NCBI RefSeq assembly: GCF_024505045.1
Contig: NZ_JANIBM010000030.1
Location: 1-49,805 of the forward strand
Reading direction: 5' to 3'
DNA length: 49,805 bases
Origin: Methylomonas aurea
GTDB lineage: Bacteria; Pseudomonadota; Gammaproteobacteria; Methylococcales; Methylomonadaceae
This document shows, piece after piece, positions 17,519 to 25,520 of this stretch (the stretch's first letter is position 1; each line of letters opens with the position of its first letter). The notes below the pieces were generated by a model. The model saw only the letters and a program-made list of their open reading frames with translations, did no database searches and had not been told where the DNA came from. The translations under genes were made by a program, and so were the position numbers.

Positions 17519-18619
17519 ATGGCCATTCGGGTATTGGTAGTCGATGATTCTCATTTCATCTGCCACAGAATCACCGAAATTCTGGAAGAAGACCAAGAGT
17601 TCAAAGTAGTCGGTGTGGCCCATGACGGGCGGCAGGCGGTTGAAAAGGCTGCGGCGCTGCAACCGGATGTGATCACGATGGATGTGGAAATGCCGGTGAT
17701 GGATGGGATTTCAGCCGTCAAGCATATCATGAGTACCCGGCCCGTTCCGATTCTGATGTTTTCCGCCATGACCCAGGTCGGCGCCAGAGCGACTTTTGAT
17801 GCCTTGAACGCTGGCGCCATCGACTTTCTGCCTAAGCAATTGGAAGATATCGATGCCAATCGGGAAACTGCTCGTTATCTGTTGCGCTATCGGGTCAGGA
17901 TGGTGGCCGGACAGGCAGCGAAAATAGCCGCTTCCAGAGCCAGTATTGATGCAGGCTCGAGACGGGGAGGGAGGGATGCCGCAGAAACCCCTGTTGCTAA
18001 GGTCATCAAGGAGCGGGTATTACCGGTCAAGCCGATTGAAGCGGGTATCAGTAAAATCGATTTGGTGGTCGTCGCCGCTTCTACCGGCGGCCCGGTCGCC
18101 ATGCAATATGTGTTGAGCCGGATTCCGGCGAGTTGTTCCGTGCCGATATTGTTGGTGCAGCATATGCCACCGAACTTCACCAAAAGCTTCGCCGAGCGGC
18201 TCAATTCGCTATGCAGTATCGAAGTTCGGGAAGCGCAGGACGGCGATATGCTGCAACCCGGTTTGGCGTTGTTAAGCCCAGGAGCCGTGCAGATGCAACT
18301 CAAACCGACTCCGGGCTCCCGCCAAATCGCGTTACGGCCGAAACAAGCCGGCGAAATTTATAGCCCCAGCGTGGACATCACGTTCAGTTCTTTGGCCGAT
18401 TGCTTCAATGGCCGGGTGTTAGCCGTGGTACTGACCGGCATGGGGGCGGACGGCAAACTCGGCGCGATGAAATTGCGCCAGCACGGTGCGCAGATTTGGG
18501 CGCAGGACGAAGCCAGCAGCACGATTTACGGTATGCCAAAGGCGATTGCCGAGGCTGGGCTGGCCGACCATGTTTATTCTCTGGACGAGATTGCGAACCA
18601 ATTTAACAAACTGCACTGA
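17519..18619 (+). CDS. cheB: Chemoreceptor methylesterase CheB
   Basis: This 366-residue receptor methylesterase/deamidase is used for adaptation. The N-terminal receiver has phospho-acceptor Asp55 (ITMDVEMPVMDG). A variable linker spans about 135-175. The C-terminal esterase has the triad Ser188 (AASTGGP), His215 (QHMPPNFTKSFA) and Asp311 (TGMGADG). Its stop overlaps the motC start by one base. The partner methyltransferase CheR is not in this window and must be elsewhere if adaptation is methylation-based. Confidence 0.96.
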   Translation: MAIRVLVVDDSHFICHRITEILEEDQEFKVVGVAHDGRQAVEKAAALQPDVITMDVEMPVMDGISAVKHIMSTRPVPILMFSAMTQVGARATFDALNAGAIDFLPKQLEDIDANRETARYLLRYRVRMVAGQAAKIAASRASIDAGSRRGGRDAAETPVAKVIKERVLPVKPIEAGISKIDLVVVAASTGGPVAMQYVLSRIPASCSVPILLVQHMPPNFTKSFAERLNSLCSIEVREAQDGDMLQPGLALLSPGAVQMQLKPTPGSRQIALRPKQAGEIYSPSVDITFSSLADCFNGRVLAVVLTGMGADGKLGAMKLRQHGAQIWAQDEASSTIYGMPKAIAEAGLADHVYSLDEIANQFNKLH

Positions 18620-19365
18620 TGGATATTCTTAGCGTTCTGGGTGTTTTGATCGGATTTGCCGCGATTATCGGCGGCAACCTGATGGGCGGCGGCGAGATCG
18701 GCGCCCTGGTCAATTTTCACGCCTTCGTCATCGTGGTGGGCGGCACCCTGGGCGCAACTTTGCTGCAATTCCCGCCCAAAGTTTTTCTGCGCAGCATGCG
18801 CATACTGGCCTGGATTTTTATGCCGCAAAACCTGCAGTTGAAAAAACAGATCGATAAAATCGTGCGTTGGAGTACGCTGGCCAGAAAAGAAGGCTTACTT
18901 GGCCTGGAAACCGTCATCGATAGCGAAAAGGACACTTTCGCCAAAAAAGGCCTGCAACTTTTGGTGGATGGCAACGAACCGGAAGTGATTCGCGATTGTT
19001 TGGAAGTGGAGTTGACGACCAAGGAGCATTTGGATAACCAAGCCGCCCGCGTGTTCGAGGCTATGGGCGGCTACGCCCCTACCATCGGCATCATCGGCGC
19101 GGTGATCGGCTTGATACACGTGATGCAGAATTTGGCCAAACCCGAGCTATTGGGCAGCGGCATCGCCACCGCATTTGTGGCGACCATTTACGGAGTCGGG
19201 CTGGCCAATTTGCTGTTCATTCCGATCGCCAATAAACTGAAAAGCCTGATTTTCGAAGTCTCGCAGGCGCGGGAGATGGTGATAGAGGGCATTTCTTCGA
19301 TTGCCGAAGGCGAAAACCCACGCAACATCGAGTTGAAATTATCCGGGTTTTTGATCGAAAAATAA
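18619..19365 (+). CDS. motC: Flagellar stator protein MotC (MotA/PomA family)
   Basis: This 248-residue protein is the channel-forming stator subunit. Four membrane segments are visible, with the family N-terminus MDILSVLGVLIGFAAIIGG (part). The large cytoplasmic loop contacts FliG, and GGYAPTIGIIGAVIGLIHVM (part) forms the third helix, with its conserved Pro-containing start. Its place after cheB and before motD matches the Pseudomonas MotCD stator locus rather than motAB. Confidence 0.93.
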   Translation: MDILSVLGVLIGFAAIIGGNLMGGGEIGALVNFHAFVIVVGGTLGATLLQFPPKVFLRSMRILAWIFMPQNLQLKKQIDKIVRWSTLARKEGLLGLETVIDSEKDTFAKKGLQLLVDGNEPEVIRDCLEVELTTKEHLDNQAARVFEAMGGYAPTIGIIGAVIGLIHVMQNLAKPELLGSGIATAFVATIYGVGLANLLFIPIANKLKSLIFEVSQAREMVIEGISSIAEGENPRNIELKLSGFLIEK

Positions 19366-19375
19366 GGAATTGGGA

Positions 19376-20260
19376 ATGAGCCGGCGCAAACGCGTTAAAT
19401 CTCCGCTACCGACTGACAACCATGACCGCTGGATGGTGTCGTATGCCGATTTTGTCACGTTGCTGTTCGCGTTTTTCGTCGTGATGTACTCGATTTCGTC
19501 GGTCAACAAAGGCAAATACGAGACATTTTCCGAATCGTTGGACCAAGCCCTGTTTCACAACGAAAAAGTCGAGAGGGAAGCGGAGCCGATCCAAATCGGT
19601 ACCATCCCGACTACGATACAGCCGATCGAGCTGCCGAATCTGGCCACGGCCGAAGAACGGGAGCTCAGCGAAGAAATACTGCAGGAAAAACAGCGGTTGA
19701 GCGAGGTTTCCGAACAATTTCAGGGCGCGCTGCAGCCCTTCGTCGAAAGCAAACTGGTCGGCATTAAAAAGCACGATTTCTGGGTCGAACTGGAGATGAA
19801 CAGCGAACTGCTCTTCGCCAGCGGCAAGGCGGAACTGTCGAGTAAAGCCCTTCCGGTGTTGGCAAAAGTTGCGGAAGTGGTGCGCGATGTACCTAACGTG
19901 ATTAACGTAGAGGGCTATACCGATAACGTGCCGATTTCCAGCGGCATGTACCCTTCGAATTGGGACCTGTCTTCTGCGCGCGCTACAAGTGTGGTCAAGG
20001 AATTGGTGAAGAACAATATCCCGGCCACGCGTTTATCGGCGGTGGGCTATGGAGAATTCCATCCGGTTGCCGATAACAAGGATGAAGAGGGGCGCTTCAA
20101 AAACCGGCGGGTGGTGTTGGTTTTGATGTCGCAAGCATTTGCCAGGTACGGTATGACCGACGATGAAAGGGCGAAGGCATTGAATTTGGCGCCAACATCC
20201 GAACCCTCGCCGAACCCCGAGCCCATTACCGAAGACTCGCCGGCAGCACCGGCACAGTGA
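19376..20260 (+). CDS. motD: Flagellar stator protein MotD (MotB/OmpA family)
   Basis: This protein of about 294 residues is the peptidoglycan-anchored stator subunit. The single helix (about 21-41) carries the ion-conducting Asp24 in SYADFVTLL. The C-terminal OmpA-like domain shows VEGYTDNVPI, NWDLSSARA and RFKNRRVVLVL. AAGGA lies seven bases upstream of the ATG at 19376, which is better than a TTG six bases earlier. The extended Pro/Glu tail is variable. Confidence 0.94.
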   Translation: MSRRKRVKSPLPTDNHDRWMVSYADFVTLLFAFFVVMYSISSVNKGKYETFSESLDQALFHNEKVEREAEPIQIGTIPTTIQPIELPNLATAEERELSEEILQEKQRLSEVSEQFQGALQPFVESKLVGIKKHDFWVELEMNSELLFASGKAELSSKALPVLAKVAEVVRDVPNVINVEGYTDNVPISSGMYPSNWDLSSARATSVVKELVKNNIPATRLSAVGYGEFHPVADNKDEEGRFKNRRVVLVLMSQAFARYGMTDDERAKALNLAPTSEPSPNPEPITEDSPAAPAQ

Positions 20261-20262
20261 TT

Positions 20263-21066
20263 ATGAAGATCTGGTCTGTTTCCAATCAAAAAGGCGGCGT
20301 CGGAAAAACCACTACCGTGGTGACTTTGGGAGGGCTGCTGTCCTCTTGGGGTTTTAGAACCTTATTGGTGGATTTGGACCCGCACGGTTCGTTGAGCAGT
20401 TATTTCGGCATAAATCCCGAAGAAGTCGAGTTGGGCGTTTACAATCTCTTTCTCGATGCCAGCGAAAAGAAGAAGAATATCGATCCCCAGGTCTATGTCG
20501 CCAAGACCCGCTTCCACGGTATTGACGTGTTGCCCGCCGCCACCGCGATTGCGACGCTGGATCGGCAAGTGGCGGCAATCGGCGGAATGGGTTTGGTTAT
20601 TTCGACCGCGCTGCACAAGATGGCCGACCGCTACGATTACGTGATTATCGACAGCCCGCCGATGCTGGGGGTGTTGATGATCAACGCTTTGGCGGCCTGC
20701 GACCATCTGCTGATTCCGGTATTGGCGGAATTCCTGGCGCTCAAAGGCTTGGACCGCATGGTGCATACTATCAAAATGGTGTTTCATTCGCGGAAGACTC
20801 CGCCGAAATTCACCATAGTACCGACCATGTTCGACAAGCGGACCAAGGCCGCCCGCGATAGCTTGGCGGCTTTGTATCAGCAGTATCCGGATAACGCTTG
20901 GCGTTCTGTGATTCCCGTAGATACAAAAGTTAGGGATGCCAGCCAAGCCGGTGCGCCGCTGCCGCTGTTCGATAAAAATGCGCGGGCCAGCGAAGCCTAT
21001 ACCGAATTGTTGGAATTGTTATTGCTTGAGAAAGGTGGAGACAAAACCTTGGCGCCGCATTCATGA
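20263..21066 (+). CDS. parC: ParA-family ATPase ParC, chemotaxis cluster localisation
   Basis: This ParA-like ATPase of about 267 residues has a Walker A NQKGGVGKTT at 8-17 and YVIIDSPPMLG as the Walker B region. Its place in the cheYZAB-motCD cluster, directly before a CheW-domain gene, matches Vibrio ParC and Pseudomonas PA1462. There the ATPase positions chemoreceptor arrays at the flagellated pole. A GTG at 20257 overlapping motD is the alternative start. It overlaps the next gene by four bases. Confidence 0.88.
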   Translation: MKIWSVSNQKGGVGKTTTVVTLGGLLSSWGFRTLLVDLDPHGSLSSYFGINPEEVELGVYNLFLDASEKKKNIDPQVYVAKTRFHGIDVLPAATAIATLDRQVAAIGGMGLVISTALHKMADRYDYVIIDSPPMLGVLMINALAACDHLLIPVLAEFLALKGLDRMVHTIKMVFHSRKTPPKFTIVPTMFDKRTKAARDSLAALYQQYPDNAWRSVIPVDTKVRDASQAGAPLPLFDKNARASEAYTELLELLLLEKGGDKTLAPHS

Positions 21067-21803
21067 AGCAAAAATCCCCTCCCGGTATCGTCAAACAACA
21101 ACTGGCACTCGATGCCTACCTGCAAACTTTACTGGACGATGTACCCGAGGCGGACGCGAGCGTCGAGGCGGAAGCATCTCCACCCGTCAAAGCTAGTCCA
21201 GTAACTTCAGTAGCGCGACAACCGGCCCGGATTTTTGTCGAGGCATTGCCGCCGGCGGCTTTGATAGCAGAACCGAAAGTCGCCAAACCCCAAACCGTCA
21301 GTCCGGTCACGGCGCTTGCCGCCGTTGAAAATCCGGCTAAACTTCAGGCGTTGTCGGTGATGCCGGAGTGGTCGCAGTACGAGTTTCAGGCATTGTTTTT
21401 CAAGGTCGATCAATTGATTTTGGCAACGCCGTTAGTCGAACTGTCGCGAACCATCAAAATGGACCGCAAACCCAGTCAAATTCCAGGCCAGCCGTCGTGG
21501 TTCCTGGGATTGGTCGACGAACATGATTGCCGTATCGGTGTGCTGGATACCAACCAGTTGATTTTCGGCAAGAGCCGCGCCAGGGTGCGAAATTTAGAAG
21601 ATTCTCCCGCCAGCCGCATCTTGATTACCCAGGACAAAAGGTGGGGCTTGATCTGCGACGAAATTCTGTCGATCGGCAAAATCAAACCGGACGGAGTGCG
21701 CTGGCGCACCGCCCGACAGAAAAAGCCGTGGTTGATCGGTACGGTGATAGACGAGCTGACAGCAATTGTTGACGTAAAACAATTGGTGCCGCATCGAAAA
21801 TAA
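21063..21803 (+). CDS. parP: CheW-domain protein ParP-like
   Basis: This 246-residue protein has an N-terminal Pro/Ala/Val-rich variable region (about 1-105). Its C-terminal CheW-like domain starts at about YEFQALFFKVDQLILATPLVEL (part) and ends in VDVKQLVPHRK. The domain order and the overlap with parC match Vibrio ParP, which binds CheA and receptors and retains arrays at the pole. It is distinct from the true cheW that follows 25 bases later. The functional assignment is by synteny and domain only. Confidence 0.82.
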   Translation: MKQKSPPGIVKQQLALDAYLQTLLDDVPEADASVEAEASPPVKASPVTSVARQPARIFVEALPPAALIAEPKVAKPQTVSPVTALAAVENPAKLQALSVMPEWSQYEFQALFFKVDQLILATPLVELSRTIKMDRKPSQIPGQPSWFLGLVDEHDCRIGVLDTNQLIFGKSRARVRNLEDSPASRILITQDKRWGLICDEILSIGKIKPDGVRWRTARQKKPWLIGTVIDELTAIVDVKQLVPHRK

Positions 21804-21828
21804 TTTAATAGCCTTTGGATAAGACAAC

Positions 21829-22302
21829 ATGAGTGAAGATAGAAAACAAGGCGATCCCGTCATGCAATGGGTGACTTTTTGTCTGGGTGACGAAAAGTAC
21901 GGTATCAATGTGATGCAGGTGCAGGAGGTATTGCGGATTACCGAGATCGCGCCGGTGCCGGGCGCGCCCTCTTATGTATTGGGAATTATCAATTTGCGCG
22001 GTAACGTGGTCACCGTCATCGATACCCGCAACCGTTTCGGTTTGCCATCGAAAGAGACCGACGACGCGTCGCGGGTAGTGATTATCGAAACCGACCGTCA
22101 TATCATCGGTATCTTGGTCGATAGCGTGGCCGAAGTCGTGGAGATGCGCGCTTCCGAAATCGAAACCGCGCCCAACGTCGGTAACGAGGAAAGCTCGAAA
22201 TATATTCAAGGCGTAACCAGCCGCGATAACCAATTGCTGATACTGGTGGATTTGAATAAATTCCTCAGCGACGACGAAAAGGCTGAATTGGATATGTTTT
22301 AA
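21829..22302 (+). CDS. cheW: Chemotaxis coupling protein CheW
   Basis: This 157-residue coupling protein links receptors and CheA. A CheW domain spans nearly the whole protein: WVTFCLGDEKYGINVMQVQEV (part), the VPGAPSYVLGIINLRGNVVTVID stretch quoted in part, and the LLILVDLNKFL end. It is the last well-known chemotaxis gene in the operon. Confidence 0.96.
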   Translation: MSEDRKQGDPVMQWVTFCLGDEKYGINVMQVQEVLRITEIAPVPGAPSYVLGIINLRGNVVTVIDTRNRFGLPSKETDDASRVVIIETDRHIIGILVDSVAEVVEMRASEIETAPNVGNEESSKYIQGVTSRDNQLLILVDLNKFLSDDEKAELDMF

Positions 22303-22339
22303 ACCGAACCGGCCGGCGGACGACGCGGCGGGAGGGCAT

Positions 22340-22513
22340 ATGATAGAAATCACGCCGATCACACCTTACCAGCCGGTCAATGCGCCTTTGAAAGTGGAAC
22401 GGGAACAGCGCGATAAACGTCATCCCGACCAAAGGCCGCCGCAAGCGAAGCAGGACCGGAATCGAAGCAATGCTAACCCGCAGCCGGCCGAACACATAGA
22501 CGAAATAGTGTAA
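22340..22513 (+). CDS. Small 57-residue protein coupled to the DUF2802 gene
   Basis: This short open frame, MIEITPITPYQPVNAP onward, ends in HIDEIV. A strong GGAGGG sits just before the ATG, and the TAA overlaps the next gene's ATG (TAATG), a classic coupling arrangement. It fills what would otherwise be a 210-base gap. It is rich in Arg, Gln, Pro and Asp in the middle, with no membrane segment, and is probably disordered. I do not recognise a family, and function is unknown. Its place suggests a chemotaxis or flagellar accessory role. Confidence 0.62.
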   Translation: MIEITPITPYQPVNAPLKVEREQRDKRHPDQRPPQAKQDRNRSNANPQPAEHIDEIV

Positions 22514-22932
22514 TGACCGATTACTTAGTGTGGGGGTTGGCGGCAGGCGAACTGGTCATATTGGCGGTATTGCTACGCCTGATCGGCAGCCAAAAACGTC
22601 TGGAACGTGAGCTTAAGCTGCTGGAAGAGCGCGTGCAGCGCAGCAACGAGGATCTAGCCGGTTTATGTTCGGCGGCTGTCGCGGTAGACCGCCGGCTGGC
22701 AGCCAACGATAACCGGTTGAACACGATCGCCGACCGGGTCAGTAGGCCGGTTCAGGCGTCGGCGCCTCAGCCCCATCCAATCCAGGAAGAACCGACTCCG
22801 GCCCAAGGCTACGAGGACGTGATCCAAAAAATTCGCCGTGGTGCCGATATCGACGAATTGGTCAGGGACTGCGGCCTGACTCGAGACGAAGCTTTGTTGC
22901 TGATGCGTTTGCACGGTGGCGGTAAGCGTTGA
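22513..22932 (+). CDS. DUF2802 protein of chemotaxis clusters
   Basis: This 139-residue protein has an N-terminal membrane helix (about 5-24), a coiled-coil stretch (about 27-75), a Pro-rich linker and a C-terminal motif ELVRDCGLTRDEALLLMRLH (the DUF2802 signature). The family occurs at the end of che/par operons in Pseudomonas (PA1465) and Vibrio. Its biochemical role is not established to my knowledge. It ends the flagellar operon 24 bases before a convergent gene. Confidence 0.85.
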   Translation: MTDYLVWGLAAGELVILAVLLRLIGSQKRLERELKLLEERVQRSNEDLAGLCSAAVAVDRRLAANDNRLNTIADRVSRPVQASAPQPHPIQEEPTPAQGYEDVIQKIRRGADIDELVRDCGLTRDEALLLMRLHGGGKR

Positions 22933-22956
22933 CGGCTACGCGCCAAGCCCCGGTTC

Positions 22957-23814
22957 TTAAATGTATTGCGTCACTCCGCGTTCGGCAACCACAATCCTCG
23001 GATCGGCAATCCGTTCCAACAACCGCCGGTAATTCTCGTCGTGTTGGCTTCTGTCGTTATACGGATGCCAAAGATGCAGCACCGGCACGGCAAACCTGCC
23101 CTCCTTGCGTTTGCAACCGGAGTGGATCAAGCGAATCACCAGATCGGAATCTTCGTATCCCCAGCCTTCGAACATTTCGTCGAAGCCGTTCACGGCCAGA
23201 AAATCGGCTTTCCAAAACGCCAAATTGCAGGTCATGGCTTTTTGCCAGCGCTGCGGATTGCGATAGCGCCATCCATGTAGTCGCAAATAGGCCAGCGGCA
23301 ACAACCGGTTCAGCTTTCGTTGTAGCCATAATCCGATAAAAAAACCGATGGATTGGCGGTGTAACGGAATTTCCCTGCTTAGCGCTTGTTCGGTGCTGCT
23401 GGCGTTGAGCAACAACCGGTTGCCGGGCACGAAATAACCGGTTTCGGCAAGCAGACGGTGGCGGGCGATAAAGCTCGGAAACGCTATGCAGTCGCCGTCC
23501 ATGAACAACAGATAGTTACCGGTTGCAGCCGCAGCGGCCTTGTTGCGTATGGTCCCGGCGCGGAAGCCTTTGTCTTCGTGCCAGATGTGGCGAATCGGTA
23601 TCGGGCTGGCCTTACTTTCCCGCTCGATTAGCTGGCGGGTGGCTTCGCCAGAACCATCATCCGCAATCAGGATTTCGAAGTTTCGATCCAATTGGTCCTG
23701 CAGGCTGCGTAGGCAGGCAAGCAGCGCGGGGGGCCGATTGTATGTGGTAACGATGACCGAAATCAGTTCGCTGGCTGGCGGCATGGGCAGGTTTACCGTT
23801 GTTCGGGCGTCCAC
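22957..23814 (-). CDS. GT2-family glycosyltransferase
   Basis: This 285-residue GT-A fold glycosyltransferase starts its domain at ISVIVTTYNRPPAL, with a DGD metal-binding motif (LFMDGDC). The C-terminal galactosyltransferase-like block FEGWGYEDSDLVIRL (part) is diagnostic of the GT2/GT7C-like architecture. It overlaps the neighbouring glycosyltransferase by 22 bases and is the last gene of the minus-strand LPS cluster. The sugar and acceptor cannot be told from sequence. Confidence 0.87.
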   Translation of the reverse strand: MDARTTVNLPMPPASELISVIVTTYNRPPALLACLRSLQDQLDRNFEILIADDGSGEATRQLIERESKASPIPIRHIWHEDKGFRAGTIRNKAAAAATGNYLLFMDGDCIAFPSFIARHRLLAETGYFVPGNRLLLNASSTEQALSREIPLHRQSIGFFIGLWLQRKLNRLLPLAYLRLHGWRYRNPQRWQKAMTCNLAFWKADFLAVNGFDEMFEGWGYEDSDLVIRLIHSGCKRKEGRFAVPVLHLWHPYNDRSQHDENYRRLLERIADPRIVVAERGVTQYI

Positions 23815-24599
23815 TTCAAACTGGCGGCGGCGGCTTTTGCGTAGCGGTAAAAAGTACCTTCGAAGTTGCCCAGTGCCAACACGAACCCCGCCCAGCCGTC
23901 GAGAAAACCGAGCTTGAGGACGTAAATTCTAAAGAATGCCCATATTCCGTGCAGCAGGGCCGTCGCCATGGTCGGCCGTTTGCCGGCGCGCTCCAGTTTG
24001 CGCGCGCCCAACGTCGAATAACGCTGCATCTTATGCAGCAACTGCTCCAGGTTCAAAAACGGCACCTGGATGATGGCCGAATTGAAATAGCCAATTTTGC
24101 CGTTTACCGTGAAGCCTTCGTGAACTTCGGCGTGATCGTCGAAAACCATCGCCTGCTTGCGGAACAACTGCGGTTGCCGGTAATCCGGATACCAGCCGCA
24201 ATGCTCGATCCAACGGCCCATGAACCAATTGCGGCGCGGTACGTAGTAAGCGTCTGCCTCGGGTGCGGATAACAGGCGCTCGATTTCGGCCCTTGCCTCC
24301 GGTGTGCAGCGTTCGTCGGCGTCTAGGCTGAACACCCAGTCGTGGCTGCAGGCCGCAATCGCATCGTTACGCAATTTGCCGAAGGTCGTGAACGGGATTT
24401 GTTGCACCGTTGCGCCCAAGTCGGCGGCTATTGTTGCAGTGCCGTCACTGCTATTGGAGTCGAGTACCAGCACTTCGTCCGCCCACAGCACGCTTTCCAC
24501 CGCGGCGGCGATTTTGTCGGCCTCGTTATAGGCGATGATGTAGACGCTCAATTTCGGGCGAGGCCCGGTCGGAACGCGATTGGCGGATGTTTCTGTCAT
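23793..24599 (-). CDS. GT2-family glycosyltransferase, LPS core type (WaaE/KdtX-like)
   Basis: This 268-residue protein begins its domain at LSVYIIAYNEADKI, with a DAD motif (FSLDADERC). The segment RNWFMGRWIEHCGWYPDYRQ and the AEVHEGF motif are typical of the WaaE/KdtX-like beta-glucosyltransferases of LPS inner core. A hydrophobic C-terminal region suggests membrane association. It overlaps the downstream gene by 22 bases, so translation is coupled. Confidence 0.85.
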   Translation of the reverse strand: MTETSANRVPTGPRPKLSVYIIAYNEADKIAAAVESVLWADEVLVLDSNSSDGTATIAADLGATVQQIPFTTFGKLRNDAIAACSHDWVFSLDADERCTPEARAEIERLLSAPEADAYYVPRRNWFMGRWIEHCGWYPDYRQPQLFRKQAMVFDDHAEVHEGFTVNGKIGYFNSAIIQVPFLNLEQLLHKMQRYSTLGARKLERAGKRPTMATALLHGIWAFFRIYVLKLGFLDGWAGFVLALGNFEGTFYRYAKAAAASLKWTPEQR

Positions 24600-24676
24600 G
24601 GCGTGGCCGTAAAAAATCTATTGATGGTGCTTTGAGCTGAGGTCTCAGGCTTGGTAGGGCATGTTGGTTAATGCCG

Positions 24677-25501
24677 CTATTGCCAGTTAAATTCGCCGTT
24701 GAGCCGAATGCCATGCATGGTCATGCCGAATTGCGCCAATTCGCTGTCACGCCATTGATTGGCTTGGCGTAAACGGGCCATTTTCTTTAATTTCCGTTCC
24801 AGCCAGCTTTGCTGCAGCAGACGGTAATTGTAGCGGTTGCCCAAGCCTTGTTTATCGGATAAGCCCCGTTCCTGTTTCATCGCGGTTTGGGTCACCGAGC
24901 CGTAATGGTGTAGCCAGGATGCGCCGGTCATTGCGCAAGGAATGCCGGCCTTCTCGGCCTCGTGAAAAAACAGCGTGTCTTCATAGCCGAGCAATTTGGG
25001 TATTGGCTGAAAATAGCCGATTTCATGCCACACCGAGTCGTGGATTGCCAAACAGACGGCGTGCTTTCCGCCTAAACGCAGGGCATTGGCCATCTTTAGC
25101 GAGGCATCGCCGGCGAACTGGTCGAAGTCGTAGTCCAGTTTGCCTTCCACCAATGCCGGCGAAATGATTTTCAGCCGATTTTGCTCGGCGGTTTCGATCA
25201 GATTTTCCAACCAATTGGCGCTGGCCAGTACATCGTTATTCATGACCACGGTCCATTCCGCCTGTAGCGCCAGAGCCCCCTGGTTCCAGGCTACGCCGCA
25301 GCCGAGGTTGGATTTGTTCAGAATCAAACCGCCCAGTCCCAACGCGGCCAGATAATCGCAAGTGCCGTCGCTCGAACCGTTATCCACCACGACCACGCGC
25401 TTTAAATCCACCCCATGTTTGACCATGCTGTCGATACATTGGCGTGTGTAATTGATTTGGTTGTAGCAGGCAAAAGTGATGGCGTATTGGTCTGGTTTCA
25501 T
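24677..25501 (-). CDS. GT2-family glycosyltransferase
   Basis: This 274-residue protein has a GT-A domain: FACYNQINYTRQCIDSM (part), VVVVDNGSSDGT and an NND in place of DxD (VVMNNDVLA). Such rhamnosyl-type GT2 enzymes often use this variant. LGYEDTLFFHEAEKAG is the acceptor-side acidic motif. It lies in the LPS cluster between waaL and a WaaE-like gene. Substrate unknown. Confidence 0.83.
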   Translation of the reverse strand: MKPDQYAITFACYNQINYTRQCIDSMVKHGVDLKRVVVVDNGSSDGTCDYLAALGLGGLILNKSNLGCGVAWNQGALALQAEWTVVMNNDVLASANWLENLIETAEQNRLKIISPALVEGKLDYDFDQFAGDASLKMANALRLGGKHAVCLAIHDSVWHEIGYFQPIPKLLGYEDTLFFHEAEKAGIPCAMTGASWLHHYGSVTQTAMKQERGLSDKQGLGNRYNYRLLQQSWLERKLKKMARLRQANQWRDSELAQFGMTMHGIRLNGEFNWQ

Positions 25502-25520
25502 GTGTTTGGCTGGCTGGATA

